From NCBI GenBank assembly GCA_003242885.1, contig QKMZ01000007.1:339146-403145 (forward strand): a stretch of 64,000 nucleotides of DNA, written 5' to 3'. Below the pieces are notes generated by a model. The model did not search any database and was not told the DNA's origin. It was given only the letters and a program-made list of their open reading frames with translations. This DNA comes from Candidatus Melainabacteria bacterium. GTDB taxonomy: Bacteria > Cyanobacteriota > Vampirovibrionia > Obscuribacterales > Obscuribacteraceae. Positions 1 through 9,003 of the stretch are shown piece by piece. The number at the start of each line of letters is the position of its first letter. The first letter of the stretch is position 1. A program made the position numbers and the translations under genes.

Positions 1-2
1 GC

Positions 3-1604
3 GACTGCTATTACGGTGAGCGAAAATACGGCGACGCGCTTGCAAGCTACAACGCCGCGTTAATCATTTCATCCGCTTTGCCGATAGGTTCGCGCATCCT
101 CGCTGATCTTTACGAGTCTGCGATGGGCATTTTGATTATTGAAAAACGCTACACAGACGCGCAATCTTATGCGGAAAAATTCCTCGCCGTTGCGAAAGAA
201 CGCGCTAAATCAGGGCTTTGGGATGATGCTGGAGTTTTATTTTGGGCGCAGTTACAAATGCTCAATCTTTATCGTCACATGAAGAATCCTCCTGACACTG
301 AGCCCATCCGGCAGGAAGTCTCTGCATCAATCGAGAAATTGATGAATTATCGATTCGGTTTGGAGTCGCACGGCAAATTGCCTCCGCTCTCTGAGCGCAA
401 GGAGATTTTCGAAAAGCACTATATCGCCGAATTCGCACCTGAGTCTGCTGCTGAATACATCTGGCTAGCCGGCGAATTTCGCTTGCGTACAATGCCTGTT
501 ATCGGATGGATGCCTACGCAACAAAAAACAAAAGCTGCGATTCTTTGCGTGCACGGGCTCGGTTTGGACAACCAAGCATTTACACCGTTTGGCTTGAAAA
601 TGTCTGCAAACGGCTACGCAGTTTATTCAATGGATGTTCGCGGTTTTGGTGCCTGGCTCACGACGCCTGGGCAGGAAGATTTGCGACTTAACGAAGCGAT
701 TAACGATGTCGGAAGCATCCTAGGTTTGATCTCGCAAAGACATGGCGGCGTGCCGATTTACTTGCTTGGTGAATCAATGGGTGGCGCTATCGCACTGCGG
801 GCGGGCGCGAAGTATTCCAAGGATTTGCACGGGGTGATTTCATCCGTTCCGTCTGCTGAAAGATTTCAAGCCAAGAAAATGGGACTTACTGTTGCTGTTC
901 ATTTTTTGAAAAACCCCAATAAGCCCTTCAGAGTTGGTGACATGGTAGTGCAGCAGGCATCAGCTATTCCGCGGGTTAGAGAAGCTTGGCATGATGACTT
1001 GAAAGCAAAAATGGAAATGTCTCCGAAAGAGCTTATGAGATTCGCTGTCTTTATGCGAGAGACGAAGTTTTCGTGCGCGAAGTTGAATGACTTGCCTGTA
1101 TTTTTTGTTCAAGGACTTAAGGACAGGCTTGTTAAACCTAAAGGTACATATGAACTGTTCGAAGCTGTTACTTCTCAAGACAAAAACCTCTTTATCATCG
1201 GCGATGAAGAGCATTTGATTTTTGAGACTTTCAATCAGTCCGGTATGCTTCTTGAAGCTATTACTGCATGGATGGACAAACATTCGACACCCAAAGTAGA
1301 CGACACAAAAAATGCATCCGCGTCGAAAGCTACTGGGGCATCAGTAGGCGCGCCAACTGCGGGGGCTCCATCTGCCGGTGCAAGCTCTTCGAGCGCTAAT
1401 TTCACTGGCGGTTCTGCCAGCGGAACCGGGTCTAATCTGAATGCCGCTTCTCCTGAGTCCGGCGATCGATGGGAGCCCGCAAGTTCATCATCTCAGCTTC
1501 CGTCTGGTGTGCCGCTCAAAGACACCGCCTTGGGCGTTTCGACATCTAAAAAACACAATTCGAAGCACAAGCAGAAAGAACCGAAAACTACAGCGGCGCC
1601 CTAG
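3..1604 (+). CDS. TPR-containing alpha/beta hydrolase (lysophospholipase/S33-like), 5' partial
   Basis: The frame is open back to the window edge, so the true start lies upstream; a TTG at 78 is only an internal possibility. The N-terminal ~140 residues are helical and TPR-like. The alpha/beta hydrolase domain follows, with oxyanion-hole motif HGLGLDNQAF, nucleophile elbow GESMGG (Ser about residue 233 counted from codon 78), an acidic residue in QGLKDRLV and a His in GDEEHLIF. This is the S33/monoacylglycerol-lipase pattern. The last ~100 residues are a low-complexity Ala/Ser/Gly tail ending in Lys-rich sequence. An esterase or lipase role is a family inference; the substrate is unknown. Confidence 0.8.
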   Translation, partial: DCYYGERKYGDALASYNAALIISSALPIGSRILADLYESAMGILIIEKRYTDAQSYAEKFLAVAKERAKSGLWDDAGVLFWAQLQMLNLYRHMKNPPDTEPIRQEVSASIEKLMNYRFGLESHGKLPPLSERKEIFEKHYIAEFAPESAAEYIWLAGEFRLRTMPVIGWMPTQQKTKAAILCVHGLGLDNQAFTPFGLKMSANGYAVYSMDVRGFGAWLTTPGQEDLRLNEAINDVGSILGLISQRHGGVPIYLLGESMGGAIALRAGAKYSKDLHGVISSVPSAERFQAKKMGLTVAVHFLKNPNKPFRVGDMVVQQASAIPRVREAWHDDLKAKMEMSPKELMRFAVFMRETKFSCAKLNDLPVFFVQGLKDRLVKPKGTYELFEAVTSQDKNLFIIGDEEHLIFETFNQSGMLLEAITAWMDKHSTPKVDDTKNASASKATGASVGAPTAGAPSAGASSSSANFTGGSASGTGSNLNAASPESGDRWEPASSSSQLPSGVPLKDTALGVSTSKKHNSKHKQKEPKTTAAP

Positions 1605-1701
1605 GGTGAAATGCTGCACCTGTGGGCGATACGGGGGTTGCAATGAAAGTGAAACAACTCTCATTTAACCTTTCATATAACCCCACCCAGGATGCTCACC
1701 G

Positions 1702-4146
1702 ATGGCACAACGATTTGATCAGGTCCCTGCTTCCGACCCGCCAGTCAAATTTACATACAACGAGAAAAATCCTTCGCAGTCTTATCTGTGCGAAGACAAC
1801 ATGTGCAAGCAGGTTTCACCCTCGCAGTTTAAGGCAGAACATCCTCAAGAATATGCCGATTACGTCAAAATGCATCCTGAGTACAAGCAAAGGATGGAGG
1901 CGTTTGACCGCACTAACCCTGGCGTACAAGGGCTGCCGCTGACTACCATTGATGGACTGCTGGACAGTCCAAAGTCTGGACCCAAGGTCAAGCTCAAGGA
2001 AGGATCGGCTGAAGCAGATGGTCGTATTCCTTTGGTTCTTGATCCCAAACTAAAGGGAAAGCTGGAAGATCTGGTCATTCCTATACAGCATCTGGAATTG
2101 CAAGGACCACCAGAGCAAGGCGATTCGTCTGTCCGCATGTTGCCGCTTGATTCCACCAGGCAGCAGTATAGGCTCGATTCGAATCCGCGCACAATCAAGC
2201 TTGATGCAAACGGACGCCTTCAGTTTGATGACAGTGGTGATCTGAATTTTGATCCAAACCGTAGACTGCAATTCGACAAGGACGGCCGTATTCAACTGAG
2301 AATTCGCCCAGATGGCAGCGACTTTAGAGGACCTGCAAATCCCGATGATCCATTGTCACTACTAAGAGATCCTCGCGACAGATATGGTTCATATGGGCGT
2401 ACCCCGCAGAGGCGCGATGTGCTCGAGGAGTTGCTTGATCCACTGGGCAGAAGTAGAACCAGATTTCCGCTCGATCCGTTTGGCAGTAATAGAAACGCTA
2501 ATGGACTGGATGCCTTGCTAGATCCATTTGGGCAGCGTCGTAAAGACTATTTTGGTAGCAATCGCGACCAATTCCCGCTTGATACTCGCTTGCGTTTGCC
2601 CGGGCAAAACGACGACGTGATGCCGTTGCGTTTGAACCGCGACATGAGTCCTGATCAACTCAAGGACTTGTATCGAAGAGGCGGACTGCAGGCGCTTCCC
2701 CCCGATGTGCGCAAGCAGATTATGGACCAGTTGAGCGCAGGGCAGGTGCAGGTTGTTCCGTTAGAACTTCCGCAACCCGCGAAGCCGCCGGAAAAACCTC
2801 CAGAGAAACAACCTGAGAAGCCACCCGAAAAGCAGCCTGAGAAGCCGCCTGAAAAACAACCTGAAAAACCGCCAGAAAAGCCACAGCCGGAACAACCAGC
2901 CCAGCCAATTGACGGTCCAAAGCCTCCAACAGATTTGGAAAAACCTGCTGAGGCGAAGGAGAAAGGCGAGAAGCTCGATGCCTTTGGCCAATCTATAAAA
3001 GACACAGGTGCGTTCACCATCGATAACTTTGGTGATGCATATAAAGAAGCGGCTAAATCCGGGTCTGGCGTCGCAATTATGGTTGTTGGTCGCGGTATTC
3101 CAGGCAGCGAAGACGCGATAAAGAATGTCAAAAAGCTGCAGGAAGAAAATCCAAAACTTAAATTCCTCATTGTGGATCGCGACAAAATTGACGCTGCCGT
3201 TCAGGCTGATCCGAAGAATGCCAAAATGCAGGAATGGAAGAAGTGGATTGACGATAGCACTAAGGCCTGCGGAGGCAGTGATAAAAACACCGTGCTCACC
3301 AGTGTTCAGTCGCTCAAGGCTGATTCTTCCGGATATCCGGCACCGGAAAAGGTGACGAGTTTCCATTGGAACTCCAACATCAATCAAGACCTGTTATCGA
3401 AAGCTGCACTTGCGAGTGATGCCACTGCTTCGCACGCTAAAGAGTTCAGACTGTCGATGGACGCGCAAAGTGCTACAGCTCTAGCCTCGCAAATAAGAGC
3501 GGCGAGAGAAGGAGCACTTGCAACTCCGGTCAACGGATTGCCTGGCTTGCAAGAGCGGCAAGCTAAGTTTGTCAAAGCGTTGCAAGCAGCATCGCAAGCA
3601 CGTCCTGATTTGCTTGCTGAGCGCCGCAAAGAAATAGACAAAATTGCTGACATGGACGAGCGCAATAGACAGCTCGCAACCGTGTGGGAGCTGGAAAATG
3701 CTCCAAGACTTCTACGGGCAGAACTTGGTCTGGACATGGTGCGAAGCGCGAGCAGCCTACCTAAGGCTGAGAAGCAAGCGGCGATGAATCAAGCCGGTTT
3801 GGATGTCTTGAAAGATGCTTATAGGACGGCACCAGAGCTGAAGGAGAATCCTGAGTTTGCTGCTGCTCTCAAAGCCGCAGGAGTCAATGTCGAACAACTG
3901 ATCAAAGACTCTGAGACGGCATCACCGGTGACGTTGGATCAAATCAAGCAAAGACTAGAAAGCGCATACTCGGCAGGTGATCCAGTCCGCGTGCAAGAGA
4001 AGAGAACCGAGTACAGAGGAAATCTGCCGCCCGAAACTCGCGCACGAGTTAGTGCGAGCGGAGGCTGCTGCTACAGCGATGCTTGCATTCGTCAGAAGTG
4101 CTGCTCAGGTGGTATCTGTCGCAGACTTTGCGGCCGCCGCCGCTAA
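1702..4146 (+). CDS. Large Asp/Arg- and Pro/Glu-repeat protein with thioredoxin-like segment; C-terminus frameshifted
   Basis: No family recognised. The N-terminal ~340 residues are polar, rich in Leu-Asp-Pro and Arg/Gly, with repeated LDxxGRLQFD-like units around residues 160-200. A PEKPPEKQ-type proline repeat follows (about residues 355-395). A globular part (about 430-560) has alternating beta/alpha character like a thioredoxin fold but no CxxC. The rest is Ala-rich and helical. There is no signal peptide. The last ~30 residues are an odd Cys/Arg-rich tail. The +1 frame from about 4035 instead reads a natural Ala-rich helix ending at a TAG at 4151-4153, so a single-base indel near the CCC at 4030-4032 is likely. 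The intact gene would then end at 4153. Confidence 0.75.
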   Translation: MAQRFDQVPASDPPVKFTYNEKNPSQSYLCEDNMCKQVSPSQFKAEHPQEYADYVKMHPEYKQRMEAFDRTNPGVQGLPLTTIDGLLDSPKSGPKVKLKEGSAEADGRIPLVLDPKLKGKLEDLVIPIQHLELQGPPEQGDSSVRMLPLDSTRQQYRLDSNPRTIKLDANGRLQFDDSGDLNFDPNRRLQFDKDGRIQLRIRPDGSDFRGPANPDDPLSLLRDPRDRYGSYGRTPQRRDVLEELLDPLGRSRTRFPLDPFGSNRNANGLDALLDPFGQRRKDYFGSNRDQFPLDTRLRLPGQNDDVMPLRLNRDMSPDQLKDLYRRGGLQALPPDVRKQIMDQLSAGQVQVVPLELPQPAKPPEKPPEKQPEKPPEKQPEKPPEKQPEKPPEKPQPEQPAQPIDGPKPPTDLEKPAEAKEKGEKLDAFGQSIKDTGAFTIDNFGDAYKEAAKSGSGVAIMVVGRGIPGSEDAIKNVKKLQEENPKLKFLIVDRDKIDAAVQADPKNAKMQEWKKWIDDSTKACGGSDKNTVLTSVQSLKADSSGYPAPEKVTSFHWNSNINQDLLSKAALASDATASHAKEFRLSMDAQSATALASQIRAAREGALATPVNGLPGLQERQAKFVKALQAASQARPDLLAERRKEIDKIADMDERNRQLATVWELENAPRLLRAELGLDMVRSASSLPKAEKQAAMNQAGLDVLKDAYRTAPELKENPEFAAALKAAGVNVEQLIKDSETASPVTLDQIKQRLESAYSAGDPVRVQEKRTEYRGNLPPETRARVSASGGCCYSDACIRQKCCSGGICRRLCGRRR

Positions 4147-4158
4147 ACCATAGGGACC

Positions 4159-4182
4159 ACGCCATGCGTCGCCCGGTTTGAT
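4159..4182 (+). repeat. Isolated copy related to the 6020-6166 tandem repeat unit
   Basis: The sequence ACGCCATGCGTCGCCCGGTT lies just after the frameshifted gene. It differs at only a few positions from the first unit of the tandem array 1.9 kb away (ACGCCAATGCGTGGCCCGGT). This suggests a dispersed intergenic element that has been locally amplified in the array. Confidence 0.5.
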
Positions 4183-4217
4183 CCATGCATAAGCAATGCT
4201 CGCCTACATAGTCGTAG

Positions 4218-4721
4218 CTAGTTGACGCGTTTCTGAAACCAGATCGAACTGATGTACTTACCGTTCTTCTGCGCGTATTCATCGAAGACGCCGACCTCTG
4301 AAAATCCCATTGCTTTATGCAATGCAACCGAACCAGGATTTGGCAATGCAACGCCTGCTACAACAAGGTGCACTTTCTCATCTTTTATTGCTTCGAAAAG
4401 CGCTGTGTAGAGTTTTTTCCCAACGCCCTTGCCTCGTGCCTTTTCCGTAAGATAAATTCCGAATTCCACCGTTTCTACGAAGGCTGGATGGTCGCGATAT
4501 TGGCGGCTTCCGGCACTGCCGATTACCTCTCCGTCTATTTCAGCAACGAGTAGCCGATACGGTCCGGAGGTCGAGTATTTTTCGAACCAGGGTTTGTAAT
4601 CGTGAATCGTCATTGGCTGCGTGTCAAACGCGATACTCGTGTTGACGATGTAATAGTTGTAGATTTCAGTCAGCAGCGGAAGGTCGCTTTCAACTGCTGG
4701 ACGAATAACGAGTGATTCCAC
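4218..4721 (-). CDS. GNAT family N-acetyltransferase (phosphinothricin acetyltransferase-like)
   Basis: A 167-residue single-domain GCN5-related acetyltransferase. The N-terminus (VIRPAVESDLPLLTEIYNYY) matches the PAT/Bar subgroup. The acetyl-CoA binding loop RGKGVG lies near residue 95, followed by the amphipathic helix, and the C-terminal strand includes HKAMGFSEVGVFDEYA, typical of this subgroup. It would transfer acetyl from acetyl-CoA to a small amine in the cytoplasm; the substrate cannot be read from sequence. The start is GTG, with an AAGGA ribosome site about 10 bases upstream. It is monocistronic, convergent with the preceding gene and divergent from the next. Confidence 0.85.
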   Translation of the reverse strand: MESLVIRPAVESDLPLLTEIYNYYIVNTSIAFDTQPMTIHDYKPWFEKYSTSGPYRLLVAEIDGEVIGSAGSRQYRDHPAFVETVEFGIYLTEKARGKGVGKKLYTALFEAIKDEKVHLVVAGVALPNPGSVALHKAMGFSEVGVFDEYAQKNGKYISSIWFQKRVN

Positions 4722-4865
4722 TTGGTTGTGTCCTTGTAGACCGTTGAGCCAATTTGAATAATGTGGTTGGCGCCAGTAAATGATATCCGCGCGAGGCTGC
4801 CAAGATAATGATCTTTTGATGAGAATTTGCGCTTAGGGGTAAAACCTGTGGCGGAATAATTTTAT

Positions 4866-6008
4866 GTGGTTATGCTAAACAAATTAACAGTTGGAATTGA
4901 GCAGAAGGGAGTTTGGTTGAAATCGACTTTGCAGAAGACGACATCAGCAAGAGTGTTTCGCCTGAGCATTGTAGTTTGCTCGACAATTTTTCTCAGCGGC
5001 TGCAGCTTGATTGAAGAAAAATTCAAAGAGCTGATGCGACCTTCGCCCATCGAACATCCAGGTCAGCCTCAGACGGGGCAGGCTGAAAAGCGTTGGCCAG
5101 AGCCTCCGCATTTCACGATTCCGCCACCTACCAAAGAAGAACTAGCTGAAGTTGGTTTGCCTGTTCCACCCACATTTTTCGTTCCGCCACCGCAGAAACC
5201 TAACAAGAAAGTTCGTGGACGCAAAAATCCAGTCAAGTTCGAGAAAAAAACAATTGATCGCATTCCGTTCTACCAAACCACAATTGATCTGACTGATTAC
5301 GACACATATCTCTCTGTGCTTTTGCCACACAATGCATCGCAGGCGAACAGTGCAGAAATCAGCTACGGAGCTGAGAATTTTGAATCCTTCGTGACATCGC
5401 ACAAAGGGGCTGTTTTGATGAACGGAACTTTCTTCAGCAAAGACAAAGAACAGCGTGTGATGGGCAATCTTGTTGCGGATGGCAAAATCCTAAAGTATAG
5501 CAGGTGGGAGAATTATGGCACCACCCTCGGTATTAGAGCGGACAACAAACTAGAGATGGTTACTGCCAGAGCTGAAGGACAACCTCAATGGGATAAGCAT
5601 TGGTTTTCTTTGACGTGTGGTCCGCGACTCTTGCGTCAAGGAGAAGTTTGGGTCCATCCTGATATTGAGGGTTTTACCGATTCCCACGTGCTGACCATCG
5701 GACCGCGGCAGGCTATGGGATATCCGAAGAGCAAAGACAAGATTTATCTGGTCACTTTTCTCTACGGATTGTCACTAGAGAAAGAAGCCGAAATGATGAA
5801 AAAGATTGGCTGCTACGAAGCGATGAACCTGGATGGTGGTGCTTCGCGCGCACTGGCCCATAATGGCTCTATCATCATCAAAGCTGGTCGCCCACTTACG
5901 AATGTTTTGATTGTTTATGATAAGACCCACCCAGCACCGCAAAATACCGTGAAATCTTGGGACCACTTCCAGGAGATCAATCAAGAAGCCGAAGAGTCCG
6001 GCGATTAA
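4866..6008 (+). CDS. Lipoprotein with phosphodiester glycosidase (NAGPA/DUF2233) domain
   Basis: The N-terminus carries a hydrophobic stretch ending in lipobox LSGC (about residue 46), so export and lipidation are likely. A Pro-rich linker covers residues ~55-115. The C-terminal ~240 residues match the phosphodiester glycosidase family: VLMNGTFFSKD, a central VADGKIL strand and MNLDGGASRALAHNG, the conserved DGG-S motif near the end. Family members remove GlcNAc from phosphodiester-linked glycans or act on envelope polysaccharides; the role here is inferred. The start is uncertain: GTG at 4866, or ATG at 4872, two codons further on. A 23-bp tandem repeat follows directly after the stop. Confidence 0.82.
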   Translation: MVMLNKLTVGIEQKGVWLKSTLQKTTSARVFRLSIVVCSTIFLSGCSLIEEKFKELMRPSPIEHPGQPQTGQAEKRWPEPPHFTIPPPTKEELAEVGLPVPPTFFVPPPQKPNKKVRGRKNPVKFEKKTIDRIPFYQTTIDLTDYDTYLSVLLPHNASQANSAEISYGAENFESFVTSHKGAVLMNGTFFSKDKEQRVMGNLVADGKILKYSRWENYGTTLGIRADNKLEMVTARAEGQPQWDKHWFSLTCGPRLLRQGEVWVHPDIEGFTDSHVLTIGPRQAMGYPKSKDKIYLVTFLYGLSLEKEAEMMKKIGCYEAMNLDGGASRALAHNGSIIIKAGRPLTNVLIVYDKTHPAPQNTVKSWDHFQEINQEAEESGD

Positions 6009-6019
6009 ACTGTTGGTGC

Positions 6020-6166
6020 AACGCCAATGCGTGGCCCGGTTGACGCCATTGCGCGGGCCGGGTGACGGCAATGTGTGTGCCCGGGTGACGGCAATGTGTG
6101 TGCCCGGGTGACGGCAATGTGTGTGCCCGGGTGACGCCATTGCGTGGCCCTGTTGACGCCATTGAG
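6020..6166 (+). repeat. Tandem repeat, about 23-bp unit, seven units
   Basis: Three perfect 23-bp copies (TGACGGCAATGTGTGTGCCC followed by GGG) occupy 6063-6085, 6086-6108 and 6109-6131. Degenerate 22-24-bp units flank them on both sides, and the last is truncated at 6166. There is no unique spacer, so this is not a CRISPR array. It lies in the 356-bp gap between the glycosidase and the kinase. Confidence 0.85.
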
Positions 6167-6182
6167 ACGTAGGTTCGCGTAG

Positions 6183-6202
6183 GGGCGGCATAGATGCCGC
6201 CC
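6183..6202 (+). other. GC-rich perfect hairpin
   Basis: GGGCGGCAT and ATGCCGCCC form a 9-bp perfect inverted repeat separated by two bases, just after the tandem array. No T-run follows, so it is not a clear intrinsic terminator. The rest of the gap up to 6364 shows nothing else I can name. Confidence 0.5.
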
Positions 6203-6364
6203 GCCATAACTCAATAAGCCGCCCCATAGAACGGCGATACGTCTTTTCGTGGCCGGCTGGGTATATAGGCTTAGGGTTTTTGTGATTTTGTCTTTGGGTT
6301 TTAATCTGGTTATTTCGACCATTATGTTTGCTTGCTAGAAGTCCTTTGTACTTCATGAGGTGCC

Positions 6365-8194
6365 ATGAGTCCCGGGGAACCGTCGGAACCAACAGAGCGC
6401 AGCGATTCCGCAAGCCCGGTGGAGGATGAATCGACGCTTGTTTCTAGGCAGCCTGATGGAGAACCTTTGCTTGAGCCTACTGTCGAGCACGAAGGGCTTC
6501 CGGATGTAGGCTCCAAGATCGGTAAGTACGAGCTACTAGAAAAGCTCGGGTCTGGCGGCATGAGCGTTGTTTATAAAGCGAAAGACCTGGCGCTAGACAG
6601 GCTAGTTGCAATCAAACTTCTCTTGCCGCAGAAGAATTCGAAGCAAATAGATTCGATGCGTTTTCAACAGGAAGCGCGGGCCGCAAGTAGGCTAGAACAT
6701 CCGAACATAGTGAAAGTGCACGATTTTAACGTCACCGATGACGGTGTGCCTTATCTGGTGATGAGCTATCTGGAAGGCATACCTCTTTCGGAAGAAATCA
6801 AAAAATCCGGTGGGCTAGAACCAGGACTTTGGCTTTCGATAATGGTGCAGGCTTGTGATGCTCTTTCTCATGCGCATGCTCATGGCGTTGTGCATCGTGA
6901 TATCAAGCCGAGCAATTTTGTGCTTTGCACCGAGAAAGGAAATCAAGTTTTGAAGCTGGTAGACTTTGGCATCGCGAAGATTGAATCCAATGAAGATCAA
7001 GCTTTGACCAAGACAGGCGAGATTTTTGGTAGTCCGCTGTATATGAGCCCCGAGCAGTGTGCCGGGAGTAAAGAAGTCGACTCGCGATCAGATGTGTATT
7101 CACTTGGATGCGTCATGTACGAAGCATTGGCTGGAAGACCCCCATTTTCCGGCGAGAACGCGCTTGCCACCATAGTAAAGCATCTCAATGAAAAGCCTGT
7201 ATCTCTGGTGTTTGTACGTAAAGACGTTAAGAGTATTGATGCCGCAGACAAGATTGTGATGAAGTGCCTAGAGAAGAAGCCCGAGGACAGGTATCCGGAT
7301 ACGCTTTCTGTGCGAAAAGAGCTGGAGTCTGCGTTCTTGAGGCGCGAATTTAAACGCAAAAAGCGTGGCTATAAGCCTTTGATTTTGACTGCTATGGCCA
7401 TTATCTTACTCCCTGTCGGAATATCCTGGTATCAGCAATATCAGAAGCAAGCTGTCGTCCAACAGAAGAAGCAGCAGTATGAAGAGTCAATTCGCTTGTG
7501 CAGATCGGGCAGAAAACACATTAGGGAAAGTGATTTTGATAAGGGGCTAAACGATTTGTCGCGCTCTTTGGTGTTGGCCACCGCGGCTGGTGCGCCAAAT
7601 ATTTACTTGGCTTATTTGAACGCGGCGTTAGGCAATGTTGAACTCAGGAAGCGAAATATGGCGAGCGGTCGAACTTACTACCTCAAAGTAATCAATTTGG
7701 CACTACCTCCAAATGACCGTAGGACTGTGGAGTTGCGATACGAAGCGTACGTGCAGCTTGGCAACGATGCGAAGTATCATCGGCACGAGAATAAAGAAGC
7801 AATTCCCTATTACAAAAAGGCTCTGATAAATGCGAGGTTGTTGGATAAGACCAGATTCATCATAACGATGTTATTGGAACTCAACATGCTCTCCGACGCA
7901 ATCGGAGACAAGGATGCAGCCGAAGCATATATGAAGGAAATTGAGAGTTATCCTAAGCGTTTGGGTGATGTAGCAGATGCAATTGAGGATTTTAAACAGA
8001 GGCAAACGGTCTACACCTATACAGAACGCATGAAAAAGCAGGTTGACAGGATTCAAGCCGAGCGTGCCCTTGAGCGTCAGAAGAAGCTTGAGAGAAATGA
8101 GAAAGATGAAGCAAGAGAGAAAGAAAGCGATCACAAGGCAGACTTGCGAACAGAACAGCTCAAGAAGGAGTGGGGAAAGACTATTCTTGAGTGA
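6365..8194 (+). CDS. Hanks-type Ser/Thr protein kinase with transmembrane helix and TPR-like C-terminus
   Basis: The kinase domain covers about residues 54-320: glycine loop GSGGMSVVYK, catalytic Lys in VAIKLL (about K84), HRDIKPSN (about D179), DFG (about D200), and activation/P+1 segment GSPLYMSPEQC. All catalytic residues are present. A single transmembrane helix (about 335-352) follows, then a helical TPR-like domain and a highly charged coiled-coil end (about 560-609). Unusually for PknB-type kinases, the putative sensor is TPR rather than PASTA. The ATG at 6365 has GAGGTG close upstream. The TPR part probably scaffolds or senses partners; the target is unknown. Confidence 0.93.
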   Translation: MSPGEPSEPTERSDSASPVEDESTLVSRQPDGEPLLEPTVEHEGLPDVGSKIGKYELLEKLGSGGMSVVYKAKDLALDRLVAIKLLLPQKNSKQIDSMRFQQEARAASRLEHPNIVKVHDFNVTDDGVPYLVMSYLEGIPLSEEIKKSGGLEPGLWLSIMVQACDALSHAHAHGVVHRDIKPSNFVLCTEKGNQVLKLVDFGIAKIESNEDQALTKTGEIFGSPLYMSPEQCAGSKEVDSRSDVYSLGCVMYEALAGRPPFSGENALATIVKHLNEKPVSLVFVRKDVKSIDAADKIVMKCLEKKPEDRYPDTLSVRKELESAFLRREFKRKKRGYKPLILTAMAIILLPVGISWYQQYQKQAVVQQKKQQYEESIRLCRSGRKHIRESDFDKGLNDLSRSLVLATAAGAPNIYLAYLNAALGNVELRKRNMASGRTYYLKVINLALPPNDRRTVELRYEAYVQLGNDAKYHRHENKEAIPYYKKALINARLLDKTRFIITMLLELNMLSDAIGDKDAAEAYMKEIESYPKRLGDVADAIEDFKQRQTVYTYTERMKKQVDRIQAERALERQKKLERNEKDEAREKESDHKADLRTEQLKKEWGKTILE

Positions 8195-8261
8195 GTTTCA
8201 AAAGAACGGATGAGATGGACAGACGGACAAAACGGACAGAATATGCAAAGGTCAGTGTTAT

Positions 8262-8936
8262 ATGAGCGTTGATGATGACAAAAGGCTGGCCGCATTCGCT
8301 GCTGTAGATTTGGTTGAGGATGGAATGGTACTTGGCTTGGGTACCGGCTCTACCGCAGTATTTGCGGTGGAGTTGCTTGGCGAAAGAGTTAAGCGGGGGC
8401 TAAAAATAAAAGGGGTTCCGACTTCGGATTCAACTGCAAAACTCGCCAAAAGCGTCGGTATTCCAATCGTCACGCTGGACGAGTTTCCACAACTTGATTT
8501 GGATATTGATGGAGCCGATGAAGTTGAACCAACGCTGTGCTTGATAAAAGGCGGCGGTGGTGCGCTCCTTCGCGAAAAGATTGTGGCATATGCCTCTAAG
8601 CGAGTTGTGATTATTGTCGACGAGAAAAAGCTGGTGGACAAGCTCGGCAAGTTTCATCTGCCAATTGAGGTTGTTCCATTCTCTCGCGGGTTGGTTCAAG
8701 AGACGATCAAGAAGATGGGCGCGTCCAGCGTGGTTAGAGAGAAGAATGGACAGGTGTTTCATACTGACGAAAACAACTTGATTTTGGATTGTGACTTCGG
8801 TTTGATTGACGATCCCCGCGCACTAGGTCAGCAACTTTCGTTGATACCTGGAGTTGTGGAACACGGTTTGTTCTTGGATATGGTTGAGCGTGTCATCATA
8901 GGTGGTGACGGAAGCGTGAAAACACTTTTGCGGTAG
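8262..8936 (+). CDS. rpiA: Ribose-5-phosphate isomerase A
   Basis: A 224-residue protein of the usual RpiA length. Family signatures are GLGTGSTA near residue 27, the DLDIDGADEV segment containing the catalytic acidic residues (about 80-90), and KGGGGALLREKI, where Lys and Glu complete the active site. It interconverts ribose-5-phosphate and ribulose-5-phosphate in the non-oxidative pentose phosphate pathway in the cytoplasm. It lies 67 bp downstream of the kinase on the same strand and could be co-transcribed, but there is no functional link. Confidence 0.95.
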   Translation: MSVDDDKRLAAFAAVDLVEDGMVLGLGTGSTAVFAVELLGERVKRGLKIKGVPTSDSTAKLAKSVGIPIVTLDEFPQLDLDIDGADEVEPTLCLIKGGGGALLREKIVAYASKRVVIIVDEKKLVDKLGKFHLPIEVVPFSRGLVQETIKKMGASSVVREKNGQVFHTDENNLILDCDFGLIDDPRALGQQLSLIPGVVEHGLFLDMVERVIIGGDGSVKTLLR

Positions 8937-9003
8937 ACGCACACGGATAAACGCACACGAGCTCGTCTGCGATCTGAAAGCATTCGAGGATACGTTTTCA
9001 GTA

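Noticed and set aside
2655..3185. Gly/Ser/Phe-rich gene on the minus strand
   Set aside because: It is the complement of the Pro/Glu-Lys repeat of the real plus-strand gene.
4066..4143. Cys-rich knottin- or defensin-like peptide at the end of the 1702 gene
   Set aside because: Alanine codons GCT read one base off give TGC Cys codons. The shifted frame is natural and ends at a nearby stop, so the Cys pattern is probably an artefact.
6020..6166. CRISPR array
   Set aside because: Units are directly adjacent with no unique spacers and no cas genes nearby.
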